From assembly GCF_047663525.1 (NCBI RefSeq), contig NC_092587.1, forward strand, positions 46,398,501 to 46,462,500: a DNA stretch of 64,000 nucleotides, given 5' to 3'. A model generated the notes under the pieces. The model was given only the letters and a program-made list of their open reading frames with translations. It did no database searches and was not told where the DNA came from. Of the stretch, positions 37,749-51,600 are shown piece by piece. Both the position numbers and the translations under genes were made by a program. Every line of letters begins with the position of its first letter. Within the stretch, counting starts at the first letter, position 1. The DNA is from Anas platyrhynchos. Its lineage: Eukaryota > Chordata > Aves > Anseriformes > Anatidae.

Positions 37749-38915
37749 TTAACCGGTCTTTGGGGAGGCAGATGCAGCAGGGTTGTCGTACAGCTGCCTG
37801 AGTTTTTAAGAGGTTTAAGTTGAAACACAGCAGATTCTCAGATCTGCTTTACGGATTTAAGTACCTAAGACAGCAGTTGGACACAAAAATGTCTGTTAGG
37901 GACTTTCCGAAATATGCAGCTATTGCTTTGATGAGATAGTTTGTCTAAAATTTCCAATGTTTTCTATATTTAATTATGATTTGTTTTATTCCAGTTTACA
38001 AATACATTCTACCGAGGTAGATATCAATTGATAGAGCTTATTTTGGAAAGATTTTGGGGGGTCTGAAAATATTTGTTTTGGGGATGTATTAATTTTGGCT
38101 CCCTGGACAGACCATGGAGGCAAACTTCTCTCAGTCAAAGGTCGTCTCAAGTCTCGGGAAGCTGTAGGGGTTTCTCTAATAGAGAAACTAAACTTAGCGG
38201 TGGTTTAAAGTGATAGTAAAGAAGCCTTGTAAAAAAGCCCTGTATGTCCTTTGCCAGCATGAAAAGTTGAATGTATGAGCAAGATCTTCAGTGATGTGCA
38301 TGAAAGCTGCATCTTAAAAATACACTAAAATGTAAAATACTTAGCTGTATGCATAAAAACCTAGAGAGAGGCCCACAGGAAAGATGATATCTAATTCAGT
38401 GAGCAGAGAGATAGGCAAGGTGTCTATAATTTTCTATGGCTTATGAGTAAAGAAAGAGAAGAGATAGAACAGGGAAATGGATTCTTTTTTTTAGCTGCAT
38501 TCAGCTTAAGCTGATTGCTAGGCATCTAATAGTTAAGATTTGAATTTGGGAACAAGGCAGTGACATGTTTCATTTAAACCATCATGCCTTTTCTTCATTT
38601 CATTAAGATTTTCAAGACAAACTTTAAGTGAGAGGAAGTATGGTTTGCTCCAATAAACAAATCAGTCCTGAAGCCTTTCCCAAATGTCTCTTGAAGCCAA
38701 ATGTGACGGTGCATTTTTGTTCATGTTCTCCCAATGCATGTTTGTTGTTATAATTCTGAGCTGCTACACATGCTGTATACAGAAATCATCTCAGGAAAAT
38801 AATGTTGTTTGTATATATAACTCCTGAATAGCCAAATGCATCCTTATCATAACACTTTCTCTGTTGTGTGTTTGGTCAGGGAGTACTCACAGGATCAAAA
38901 TAGACTCTTCTAAGA

Positions 38916-39033
38916 ATTAACCATTGGCAACAAACAAAGAGAGAGCTAAAATAACCTGGTGATGACCTCCCATATTTTTAGATCAATGCATTTCAGGCTT
39001 GTCCGTTTCTTATTGCATTACAGTATGAATTTT
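38916..39033 (+). repeat. Local duplicated segment, copy 1 (partner 40315-40430)
   Basis: Shares ATTGGCAACAAACA-like, GGTGATGAC.TCCCATATTTTT and GCATTTCAG...TATGAATTT blocks in order and orientation with 40315-40430, with small differences. Similarity stops abruptly on both sides. Confidence 0.9.
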
Positions 39034-39241
39034 GAAGCTTTTTGGCATAATTACTTCTATTTTCCATTCATATTAGTCTCTTACTCACTTGCCAGAATAT
39101 TTCACTCCAAGGTCAAAGTATCTGCTGATCGAGGTTTATTCAAGCAGCTGACAGAAGTTGTTTTGGGTGATAGCCTGACCTTGGACTAGGAGATTTAGCA
39201 GCTTGGAAGTCAGCAGAAGAAAATTATGCAATGTGGAAGAG

Positions 39242-39301
39242 TAGTTTTGTTTTGTTTTGTTTTGATTTATATTACTTTGCTTTGTTTGTTTGTTTGTTTT
39301 T
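39242..39301 (+). repeat. GTTTT / GTTT microsatellite pair
   Basis: Four GTTTT units, a 20-base interruption, then four to five GTTT units. Confidence 0.88.
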
Positions 39302-40314
39302 GTTAATAACCCTTGCTTCTTCATGGAAGTAGAAAAAATATCCGTATCTTCTCATAATTGTTTGGACATTTCATATTTTTCAATAATTCTTATTTATTAT
39401 TCTACGTAATTTTATTTTCTAGGTCATTATTTCTAATAATATATATCATTCTGAGCTTTTGTTATATGTTATTGTATTATCTTGGTATATATTACTCTTA
39501 ATAAAATATACCATTATGACCAATGATACACATAATATATGTCATTGTAAGCCTTCATCTGATTACTTTAGAATTTTACAAAATTAATGTTTAAGAAAAA
39601 TTAATTGTTTTTTCTTCTATATACATGCGGGAAGGATATTTGGCTAGTTTCTAGAACAGTGGAGCGGGCGCATGTTGGCTTTATTTCAGTGTAAGTACAA
39701 TTTACAATAATTTCTCTTTAGAGCAAGTGTTGCTGTTGCCTGATTGCATTCTATGAAATAAAAACTGTCCAGGAAGAGGATTATGTGTTTATCATTATCT
39801 CTATAGAAGATACTGGATCTATAGCAGATACTGGATCATTAAATCCATAGTAGCATTTAATCTTCAGGAAAAGCTACAATACCCAAAAGTATGATGGCAA
39901 TAAAGAAGACTAAATAGTTGATACAAGGAAGTTTAAAATCCCAGGCTTGCAATCTGCTAACAACAGCGGGTAGAAGTACAGGTGTTTCCTGCAGGAATTC
40001 TGACTTCTTTTGGTGATTAACCATTGATTGCCACTGATAGATAAGCTTGTAGAAATTGGCTGGACAGCAGAAGTAGACCTATTACTGCTAATATGGTTAA
40101 ACTTCCTTTAGCCTTTATCCTTAACACTTTAAAAGCAGACCATTATTTTCAGTGTTGCTTTCAAAAGGAATGCAAATGCTTAATGGGAACGGAGTGCCTT
40201 AATTAAATTAAAAATACCCTCTTCTTAGTGTTTGGTCCTGCACTTCATAATCTGTATGGCAAGCAGTTTCTGCTTTCAACTGCAAGAGTTTTGAAATAAC
40301 AGATACTTTTATAT

Positions 40315-40430
40315 ATTAAACATTGGCAACAAACAGAGAGATAAAATAACTTGGTGATGACTTCCCATATTTTTACATTAGTGCATTTCAGTTTTGGCCA
40401 TTTCTTGTCACATTACAATATGAATTTATA
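40315..40430 (+). repeat. Local duplicated segment, copy 2 (partner 38916-39033)
   Basis: Same order of blocks as copy 1, 1.4 kb downstream, same strand, roughly 85% alike by eye. Could be an old tandem duplication with lost intervening similarity, or two copies of an unnamed dispersed repeat. Confidence 0.9.
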
Positions 40431-41114
40431 TCTGTTTCTGAGCCACTTTATTTTATTTATTTATTTGCTATGCATTTTTATTTCTATTTTTATTTAACAC
40501 CTAGAATTATATTTTTGTATGTTTTGATTTTTTTCATATTGTCTTTTATTTATATTGTCTTTTTACTAGAAGGTTTATCTGAAGAAAAAAATATATTTCA
40601 TAATTGTGTAGTACTTGAAAATGATGTATTTTTAAACAGAATGAGATAATTTAATCCTTCTTCCTCAGAAAGAAGGGCCCTCCACACTATTGTAAACATA
40701 CCTCTCTTAATAGGCAGACTAGGTGAAGTTTATTAGCCAGACATTTGAACTTCTCTCTAACACAGAGAGAACTAGGATGGAGTATTATGTCAGGGTTGAG
40801 TGGGACTCTTCTGAAACTTTAGGCTGTGAACTTTCTTTTGAGATGAACAAAAGGGAAGCAGTAAAAGGTAACATACCTGTATAAAGTAACAAAACCAACA
40901 AAGGAATAAAAGTCTTGGTTATTTATAATACAATAAAGATTCAGTTGTGTGCCTCACATACACTTTCATCTAGTGTTAAACTGTAACAAAGTAAAAAATG
41001 AAGAAAATAGTATCAGCAAACAATCTGTAATATATATATAGTTCGTTAGAAATCACTATTTAAGAAAAGAAATTTGATTTTTGGAAAGTTATGTGAGTGA
41101 AGAATCCTTTAGTC

Positions 41115-41159
41115 ATCTCTGAATCAGATTCAGAGATCTCAGACGTCTCACTGAGATCT
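41115..41159. repeat. Two overlapping perfect inverted repeats
   Basis: ATCTCTGAATC-A-GATTCAGAGAT (41115-41137) overlaps AGATCTCAG, 8-base loop, CTGAGATCT (41134-41159). Both stems are perfect. Confidence 0.95.
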
Positions 41160-42980
41160 TTATACGTGACATTTTGTTTCTGATATCCCTATTATAGGTT
41201 TATAGAGAAAAAGCTAATAGATCCTAATTTTACCATTCTGTTAAACCCAAAACTGCCAAGCCAACAACTCTTATTACAATACCTATTTTTTAATGAACAA
41301 GAGACCTTCCCATTGTCCAAAGATTACCCTGAATCCATGCAACAAATTTCTTATATCAATAAAACCATTCCTCTGGTATAACAACTTGTATTGAGATTTT
41401 ATAGATATGATTATATATGTAATACAACTACATACATGTCTGGTCAGCATACTGTCAATCTGTTCTTTACATTTTTTATTTTTATGCAAAATGTACTCTA
41501 AATAAAATTGTAATCTTTACCTTTTTACCCTTTTCTCCCCCAGAATTTCAGTTTCAAAGATTAAACTATTGCCTTCTGTTTACATCACGGCACTCTGAGA
41601 AAAAATAGAAATTCCTACCAGCGCTTTTACTTGTTTAATTGATGGAATAATAAAAATCATGTAGACCTTGGCTACAAAACTGTAGATGAAATGTTGGAAA
41701 CAAATGTTGAAAATTTTGCTGAAATGCTTTCAGGCGGATATATGGCTCTTCACCTATTAGGGGTGGATATATTCAAATGGCTATTTTTTACTTAGTGGAT
41801 CTACCATGTATACTCTGTTATATCTATTAAATATAGAGACACCATGGTTTTTACCTTTGTAGAACCAAAAATAAGTCAGTTAGATTTTATTATTTCTTCT
41901 GTGTCGTTAGCAATATAACTGCCTAAAAAATTATCTTTACAGAAGCAAATTTTGTTATGCTGTACCTGTGTAATCCCATTAGAAAAGACTGTCAGGATGA
42001 TTGCTTAGAGTATGTAAGCACAACTTCATTGAAATCAAGCATTATACACCCATCTGAGTTTGCACAAATATAATTAAAATTTAGTAATCAGAAACATAAT
42101 CACTATTATTATCAGACATGAATAATAATCCAAGCTAATTTGTAGATCTGAGATTATGAGTGCATCTACATTAGCAATTTAGTTCATTTTGAGTACACTT
42201 TTGAAGCATCCTCAGCTCCTGCATATGTTTCATGTAATGGAGTGATCTTGAATGCATGGATTGAATTCCTTTAAACTGAACTACGTTGAAACGTGTACTC
42301 CAAGAGCACACCTAACATCCTCCAACTGTTACTGGAGATTCAGTCTATAGGAACAGACTAGAACTAGTTCAAAGTAAAACCCACAAAACACGCACTATGT
42401 GAACATATTGTCCCTGGGAGTAACTGTTTCACTGTGCAGATCTGCTCTGATTTCACTACTTTCTTTGTCAGTATAGCCATGGCCTACTTTGCTAGTTAGT
42501 AAACATGTTTTGAAGTAATCTGAAAAACAGTTATGCCATTTCTGGAGAAATGCTTTTATAAATATTTGCACTTGGGAAAAACAAAAAACAAACAAAAAAA
42601 ACTTTTAAGACATCAAGGCTACCTACATGTTTATTTATTTATTTTGCAGAGAGGAGTGAAAGAAATTGCTTACAAGCTTCTTGCAACAAGTTAGACATGA
42701 TTTCTTAGTTGTGACAGAACTGCATCTTCTGTTTGTCTCAAAGAGCTAAGTAGAAGATTTTGGATGTTTCCTCAGTGCCAACAACACCGATGACAAAACT
42801 GCTGTAAGAACGTAAGAAAACGTGCCAGCCCATTCCATGTGGTATTGCCTCTGTTGTGAAGTTAATAAGTAGCCTCTGCCCCAGGTTTGCAGTTTGTCTC
42901 ATGATTTAGTTAAGGAAAAAAAGGACCATATCACAGAATTCCACTACAAAAAACATTCTACTCGGGGATTACAAAATCCT

Positions 42981-43013
42981 TTTTTTTTTTCTTTTTCTTT
43001 TTTTTTTTTTTAA
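42981..43013 (-). repeat. T-rich tract; on the minus strand a poly-A tail preceded by AATAAA
   Basis: About 33 bases of T with two C interruptions. On the minus strand AATAAA lies about 15 bases before the A run, as at the 3' end of a polyadenylated transcript. Confidence 0.6.
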
Positions 43014-45651
43014 TTTAGATATTTGGTTTATTTTCTTCAGATAACAAACTCAGTGCATCACATGCTTTCCTAGCAGCCTCCATTTTTTCCAGGCTACTCT
43101 CCATGGGCCATCTACGTGTAAATGCTGTCCCCACCTCAGAGACCACTTGCCCATGGAGCTCAGTAGGCAGCAGGTCTGGACTAGTCACAGGCTGGACTAG
43201 GGCTGTACTTCCATGGGAGGATTTAGCTCACACAGCTTTACTACAATCATTTTAAGGTCTGCAAGAATAGACAGCCTGCCGTTATCTGTGCTGCAGATAT
43301 GTGTGGTCCTTCCAGAGAACCCATAACAACGTCCTTACAACACAAATGAAGGAGTGTGTCTGAGCATAATACCTGTCCCGGTATAACACTTCTACTCTTG
43401 TTTCAGACACCCCAGCAACACCCACCTGGTCCTCTTTCAGCAACCCCACACTCAGAAGAACGGGCTTCTCTTCTGTGAGCCTGCAGCACCCGTATGATCT
43501 ATAGTGTGCTGCAGCCTGATAGTTCAGGGAGAGCGAAAATTGGGGTGAAAATTTCTAGGGAAGTGTAAGAAGAAGAGGAAATGAATTAACCAGCACCATA
43601 ATGCCAAATCCCAGCTTCAGTCAGGGGTCAGATGACTGTTTCCAGTCCTGATCTGACGTCAGGTGCAGCATCTGAGCCAGCTCTGAACAGGCTTAGCCAC
43701 TTGGCATGGTGCTGTACTGTGTGGAAATACCAAAACAATGTAATTACAGCAGAAGGACGTACCAGAACAAGCTGTCTCTGAAGTTAATATATCTGGGATC
43801 ACGCTGTGTATTTCTGATAGGGTGCTGCTTTGCATAGTGTGGGTGCATATTCAATGACCAGTGTTCATAGCAGCACAGGTGCACAAAGCAAAGAAACTGG
43901 GGGCATAGAAATATGGAGATGACAAGATGGGAGAGCCTGTTGCTGCTGGGATGCACTGAGAGACTGCAATTTGCCTTTGAAAGTTGAAGGGCTGTAAGAT
44001 GTGGTGTCTGGAATGAAGGGAGGAGAAACGAGCAGATGATAGCACAACCGCTGTAGTTGAACAGGATGGAAAAGGGCATGCAAGTGGCATTTGATTTGGG
44101 GGAAGAAGTTGAGGGAGCAGAGAGGAAAAGAGTATTTCCACAAAAAGCATTGGGGGAAGAGGCAAAGAGAACAAAGGGATAAAGGAGAGGACAAGGAAGA
44201 GACAGAGGATAACAAAGGAAAATGGTCTGCAGTATCTTCAGTGCCTATGATATTTAAGAGTCAGGTCTCAAGAGGAGAGTCTTCTCTTAAGGGAAAAGTG
44301 ATCCTGCCTTGAACGCTGATGGAAGGAGCTCTCTCCATTACAGCCCCAGAAGCTGCTCAGAGCAGACACAGTCTGGACTGAAGAGGGAAATAAGTAAGCA
44401 AAAATAATGCCTTCTTCAGAATTCTCCTAAAAAGAGATACTTTCACTTAGCGTGTATATTTGTTGTGGTTTGGGTTTCGGGGGAAGGAAAAAGAGGCAGC
44501 TAGCTGTGGCAGACCCTAGGCCTTGATTTCTCAGATCTAAAATTAGGTAAACTTCCCTTTAATAACAGCAACCCTGACTAGTATCTAGATTCAGCTCTTT
44601 GCATGTTATTGATGCTGGCTGCCTTCACACATTAAAAGGGTGTTTCCAGGCTCATTTTCTAGGGGAAAAAAAGCCTTCATTTGTATTACAAAGAATGGTA
44701 TCACGAGCATCCTGACCTGCTTCTTTTTTTGTCTTTGGAAACACTTTTGCACCATTTAGAAATAAAAACGAAGACTCTCAGCAGAGGTGGGGGAGGTGGC
44801 GGAGAATGTTACTGCTCCTACAATTTCCATTATCTGAAATGTTTTTAGGAAAATCAGATGCAGTGGAAGAGAGGGGGAGTGCTGCATGGGAAGGTGAGGG
44901 GGTTGGGCTGATTCTCCAGGGGACGGCTGGAGCTCCCTCAAGCCTCTGACTTATGTTGTCTGAGTCAGAGAATACAGGTTTGATGGTAGCAATCGTATAT
45001 GCTGGGTCTGAGATAATGGTCTTCCTTAGGAGAAGAGAAAGGCACTAGCTGAGAGCAACAGAAGAAGAGAGCAAGAAGAAAGGAAAAATATGAAGTGGGA
45101 GTAGGTCAAGGCAAATGTTTCAGCAATGGTGCTGGAATTTCAGGTCTTCAAACCTCTTCAGCAGGTGATGCTTCCTCTCCAGGGCTCTGCAGCTATTAAT
45201 ATGGACGAGAGACATTAAAATACAGAGAGACTGTCTGGCGCTTAGTCCCTGCAAAATTTGCAGACAGGAACGTGTGGGAAACTTCCTCGAGGAAAGTGTT
45301 TTACCCTGAGGGTGGAAATGGTGGAGCATTACTTCAGTGTTGTTCCTAAGCAAAGGGACCTAGGGAGGATCAGGCCAAGATGATCTTCTCCTCATTAGTC
45401 AGCTACAAGAGGTCCCAGTGAGTTTTGGAAGCCTGGAAGAGATTGATGTTCACAAATAGCATGGGATAACTTTTCAGGTTCATCCTGTTGTAGCCTGAAT
45501 GATTTGATAATGCCGTGTCTACACTACTCTTCTGCTACAGTCTAGGGATGTCTCTGTTCTTTATTATTTTCTTGTAATAAATTTGTAATTTGTAGCCCAG
45601 CTTTGGTCTGGTAACTTCATTTTGTGTCCTTTTCTATTTCATTTATCTTAC

Positions 45652-45671
45652 TTTTTTTTTTTTTTTTTTTA
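45652..45671 (+). repeat. Poly-T tract
   Basis: About 20 consecutive T in intergenic sequence. No polyadenylation signal is placed to suggest a retrocopy. Confidence 0.9.
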
Positions 45672-48600
45672 ATTTTGTCATATAATGTAAGGTGATTACT
45701 GTATTTTTGTAACTGAAATTATGTCAGGATTTTGGAATTAAAAATTTATCAATAGCTAGGCTGAGTCCAGTTCCCTTTAAAAGGCCAGTTATCCGATGAC
45801 AGGTTGCACATGGGGTAAAGTATCGACAGTAGCCTGAAACAATGCCACACTGAACTAGTCAATGTGTAGATAAATTTGTCAGATTTGAATACTAACAGCT
45901 TTTATTGAGCACCATTAATTATATATATATTTTGTTTCTGTTCTATGCATTTTTGTAGCACTTCTGTTACCATAAATTAGTAAATCTCTATAATTTCCTT
46001 CAACTATTTTTTTCAATGCAGAATGCCTGAAAAGTAGACACAATTAAGGTACTCAATAATACAAACAACAAAAGAGATTTAAAGAGAAGAAAAAGAAAAT
46101 ATAAAGCAATGGATAGTTCACCCCTCATTAAATACAAAATGTAATGTTTATTACAAGGTTTCTGAACTGCTCAAGAACCCTGTATTGCATATGGCCTTTG
46201 CTTCAACCCTAGAGCTGTGCAACCCCTCTGTTTAAAGTGTGCAGTAACTGTTCAGAGTAAGGGAGATTTTTGCATTTGCAGGTCCATGTGTATTCAGTAA
46301 AATTGAGTTTCCAGCTACTTGCTGAATTAAATTCCAGTTCTCTGGATCACTCTTATCTCCAGGGGGACTTGCAAAGCTTAGAAACACATGAATTTCTGAA
46401 TCCCTTCTAAAATTCACTCTCATGTCGGAGACATTTTTCCTTTATCTCAGCTCTATTTATCCTGGTTAGCACCTCAGCCCTCTGTTTCTGCTTGTTATTT
46501 GACATCCACCGTTAGTGTATGCTATCAGGATGTTTTAGTTCCTATTAGTCCAAAGCTCTAACTTCATTACTGTGAATGCTTGTATCACTCCAGAACACTC
46601 TGTGATTTTAATGACTGGACATATTACAAAATGTACATGTTGCTCCCTCATATGCAGAAAGAGAGTTTTATTAGTATGTGCAGAATCAAGCTGTGCAATC
46701 AAGCCATCTGCTGATATGTATCTCTTCGTAGTGCATATGACATGAGTATGTTTTAACAGGATAAATTAAAGCAAATAACATTCCCCTTCCACAAATCTCT
46801 TAATACCTCTTCTCTGTTTTTAAGGGAAGCAGGAAATACGAAGGAAATTAATACATCCAGCACTCTTGGACAATAATTACCATGGAAGTGTTAAGAGCAG
46901 TCACACAGAGAAGAATATATGCAGCGTCAGAGACCACAGTGACCTCCCACACTGCATGGTTCTTTAGAATTACTGAAATTATAAACAAAGTAAAAGCTCT
47001 TCTTTCCCAAACAGCCGCCTCGATGTCACTTGTTTCCACATTCCGGCTTATGTCGCTGCATCCCACACTCTCTCTGTTGCTAAGTGCTTTAGGATTCTGC
47101 AATATGTTCCAGCAGCTCCCTGTTTCTCTCAGATCTCCAAATGTGCTATCATCTGAGAGCAGAATGTCTAGGTTTATCTGCCCTGGTAAGAAAAAAGATT
47201 AAACTGTACAAATTACAGCTTCCTAAAGAACACTCAAATTTTCCATACCAAAAAAATGTCTTTGTAATCTTACATGCCCTTTCATAACACTTTGTTAGAA
47301 CATGCTTTCAATTCACAGTAGGATATGTGAGGGACGGGGGCAGAGTATAGCTCCTGGGAGCAGCTACAACTAAACCTTGACTGTAAGTGACAATAGCGGC
47401 ACAGAGCACAGAGTGCTTGCAGAAGCTTAAATCAGCACTCTCACTGTGCTATGCAAATAAAGGAGCTCACAAGTGAATAGAAACCACAGGAAAAGTGAAA
47501 AAAGGAAAACAATACACCAGTTAAGAATGTATATCATTTTGTAATTGCATTAGTAAATATTGACTGTTACATCTATTCATCATTCTGGCTTAAACATTGT
47601 TTGATTTCTTCTACCTTTGTAGCAAGCATGTAGTAGCTTCTGTTCAGGAAAGAACGATATTATCACAGTTGTTCACCCAGCTACGCCTCTGGCTTTTTTC
47701 TTCTTTTTTCTTTTTTTTTCTGGGTGGGTAGACATCTCACTGAGTGCACTTTTCAGGCTGTGTGCCTTTACCTACCTTGGGATACAGTTCCGTAGCAATC
47801 CCTGTATCTTTGTCTATGATGCCAGCATACCTACTACTGCAATTGACGGCAGGTTTTGCCTTATCTCTTCCACTCGAGTTAAGATAAACAACGTTAGTAG
47901 TGAGTGATTAAAGAGCTTAAAGCTAACAGATATATTTTATACACATGAAGCATTCTAGGTACATATTCATCTTGGATTTACCATATCCCAAAGCCAGCTC
48001 AAGGTGCGGCCAAAGCAGGCTGTGTTTACATGAGAAAGTAATTCAGCACATTAGGAGTAGAGCATCTACATTAGTAGATTGAAACAGTTGATAGTGAGGC
48101 ACCTCGTTTTTCCACTACATGTGTTGGGGTGGTGGGGGTATATTCTGGATTATATTTAGCCTGGCCCCTGTAGCCAAACACATCTGCTACACACGTGGTG
48201 CAAAGCCTTCTGAAGACAGAAAGTGTTAGGTATGTGCTAGGGGACCTCACGATGATGCAGCTCTCACGCTATTTTGGAACCTACTGTCCCCATTAGCACC
48301 AGGGTGCATTTGGAGCACATCGGAAGCAGAGCTTCTGTTTTCAATTCCTCCTTAAGGAATTTACTTTGTATGCACCAAAACCCCTCTGAGAACTGAAACA
48401 ACACATGGTAAATGGAGACAATGGCTGTATTTTCCTCCTAACTGCACCATTGCTTTGAAACAAATTGCTAATGTAGACACAGCCTTTTGACAGCTGCTGA
48501 GGGCAACAATCTGCCATCTCTGCTACGGCCTAGGAGAGGAAATCGGCTTTGGGCTGAATCCCTTCCCTCTGAATAGACCTCTTCTCAGTATCACTGCAGG

Positions 48601-51600
48601 CCTTCCTGTCCTCCTGTCCATGCTCTGTCTGCTTCCTTGTCTCACATCCATTCTCAGCACCAGGCAAAGGCCCCTGATCTGCCCCATTCCCGTCTTTCTG
48701 GAAGATAAAGGAAGTGAACTGGGGCTGCTGAAAGGTGGCACATCCTGCAGAGTGAGGAGTGACATGCCTGAGACCTGAGCATGGAGATGGCATAGCCAGA
48801 GAGACCTGAAGGAAGGGGAAGGGGTGGACATGGGTTGTGAGAGAGGAGTGGAAAAGCCCCCGTGGCTTCTACAACTCTGCTGCTTCTTCTGTCACCTCAG
48901 CTTCCTCCTACCATCCTCACACCTCCTGAAGCATCCTCAACAGTTCATAGCACCCTAACATTCCCCTGGGAAAAAAAAAAAAAAAGATCCTTCCCAGCCA
49001 CCCTGCTTCTTATTCTGAAATAGCTTGCTGCAAAATATGATTAACTGCACAAATATAGAATTTTAAAAACCACGTTTCAGCAGATGCTTTCTCTCCACCT
49101 CATTTTCCCCACACACAGGGAAAGAGAGTTTCTTTTCTGCCTGGTTTCTCCTGGTTCCTAGGCCTCTTCTTTGCCTCCAGACATGTTCTTTTAATAACTG
49201 TGTGCTGAGACAAGACATATCTTGTCTTCAGTCCCTCAGTCTGGGCCTGGAACCAAGGCTGATAACCACTCTTTCCCTTATCAAAATCCGGGATAGGATG
49301 TTCCATTGCCTGCCATCCTAAAAGCCTCTGTGGAGGGCCAGGGATAGAGCACAGTTTGCCCTACAATGGTTTTGAATGGCCTGGGGTACTCTGAAGGAGG
49401 GGAGAATACCAGCCAAGGCAGACATTGGTCTCAGCCAGGATGCAGCAATGAACAACCAGAAAGGGGTTAAGCATCAGCTGAAATGTGTGCCTCATCCCCT
49501 TCTAAGCACACAAAATAATAGCATGGCTCCTGCCCAAACTGGGGGCCAAGCACGCAAGGTGCACACAGCCCCTGACCCACTCCATACTGCCGACTTCTTT
49601 TCCCCGGCAGCTCCAGTTAAACTCAGGAGGTTTTACAGCGTAGGCATATCCTTACCTAACCAACGATCAGCTCAGTGTAAATATCGACACAGAGCTGCAG
49701 AGGAGCTCTAATGTCATCATAACCGTGCCCTTGGACTGCTTCGGAGAAAGCACGGTGCACGTAAGGAGGAGAGGCAGCAGCGCTGTGTGCCAGAGGCTGT
49801 ACCACAGCCCGGGGAGGGCAAAAGGTGCAGAGGGAAGACCTTGAGAGAGGCAGCAAAGCCAGGGGCAGCGGGAGCCGTCTGGCCTGGCCGTGACACGGTG
49901 GGAAAGGAGTGCCCAGCAGAGCGGCTGGAGCGAGGTGACACCGGTGATAACATTTTCAAGATTTTTCCACGTAGAAAGACTGGAAAAAAAATATCAGGGG
50001 CAGTATCCAAAACAGTCCTGAATTCAATCGGCAGGGGCCAAAAGTCACTGCCAGCTGACAGCCCTATCTGTGACCTGTACAGAACAGGCAAAAAGTGCTC
50101 CTGGAGTTCACTGGCTCATGTCCTATTTAAACAAAACCAAGAGCTGATACGCCCCTGCGAAGGCCAAGGAATAATGCAGGTAGAAGTGACCTGTGGCTCA
50201 TACGTAAGGAGCCCAAGCTCGGGGGCAATGAGCTGTGTTGCAGCGCTGTGCCAGCTTGCTGTTACGGAAGGAGAACTCCCATATTCTCCCTCGCAGGGCG
50301 GTGTACACCGATGCAGTGTATACACAGATCCAGCAGCTCTATTCTCGGTATGTTACTAAGAGACAACTGTTTCTATGGAGAGCTCATTGGTGGGCAAAAT
50401 AAAATGTTTTGATGAATTATAAAAAAAGGTAAATTAATTTTTAAAACAAAATATAGCGTGAGAATGCTAATGCTATGAAATCCCGCTAATACAGAATTTC
50501 AAGAACGTACTTCCTTCCTCTTTTTTATTATTTTTCTTTTTAATTTCTAGCAGACATTTATCCTAAATTCTGTATTGTCTACAAACTGATATAAACGGAT
50601 GTCTGTCCTGCAAAATGCTTAACCAACGTGACAGCCACCTATGCAGTGGCTACAAAAGCTTCAATTGAACATTTGTTTGTTTTTAAAAGCTAAGTATGAT
50701 TGTACAGCAGTTTATTGTGGATTATAAGTACCTACATGATCATGAATATGCCATGTTGTGAAGTGAACAAAAGAGCTTTGAAATAAGAATTGTAAAGGCA
50801 AAGAAGGGGAGAACAAATAAGTACATTAAATAAAGCTCAGCATTTAATTTTAACATGGTTCTGTGGTAACAGCTAGACTCTCCAGATGACAAGTAATAGA
50901 TATGTGGGGGTTTGTGGCATTCCTGCTTCGTTCTTGTTTATAGCTCTAATTATTTTACACTGTGCTGAAACAGACCTTGAAAAATGCTGTGCTTGACTTG
51001 GAGAACAGCTTAGTTGATCAGTCAACAATTTGGCAAAGTAAATAACAAGAAGCTACACAAAAAGGAGTCAGTGAAGAATTCTGCAATTAAACCAATGGGA
51101 ATTTATGTGAGTGACCTTTTCTTTCTTGGTCTTTATAAATGTAGAAAATATTCATCTCATTTGAAGATGTTCTGTGATGTTTTCTGTGTCATGCTCAGAG
51201 ATATTCCGTATGTTACATACTGGTTTAAGCAATTGTCTTTGCCACCTACAACACATCAAATTACTTCGCTTTTTCACCAGCTGGCTTTTAGCAAGGTTTC
51301 AGTCATGCTAACATAGAAGGGGAAGGAATACACGGCTAACGTTGGATCTTGTGTAAGTGAAAGGAGCCCCTCAGCGACACATGGATTCACAGGATGAGTT
51401 AACAGGAGGCTGATCTGGCTGTGCTGATTTAAGAAATTACTGACTACACCTCTTTGTCCCTCCCATCTGCCAGAGGGTACTGTCCTTGGATGAGGAGTGG
51501 CAGAAGAAAATGCAGGCATCTGACTCACCTACCCCGCTGTCCTCACTAGTGGTTAGAGCTAATTGCCACACTACCCACGGAAACAGGCAGGGCTCCGTCT

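Noticed and set aside
43744..44215. Overlapping minus-strand open frames of 107-116 codons
   Set aside because: The plus strand is purine-rich here, which removes stops from the complement. The products are Ser/Pro/Leu-rich low complexity without any motif.
46882..47202. 106-codon plus-strand frame with a GTAAGA donor-like site near its end
   Set aside because: No recognisable domain, no matching acceptor or promoter nearby. Likely chance.
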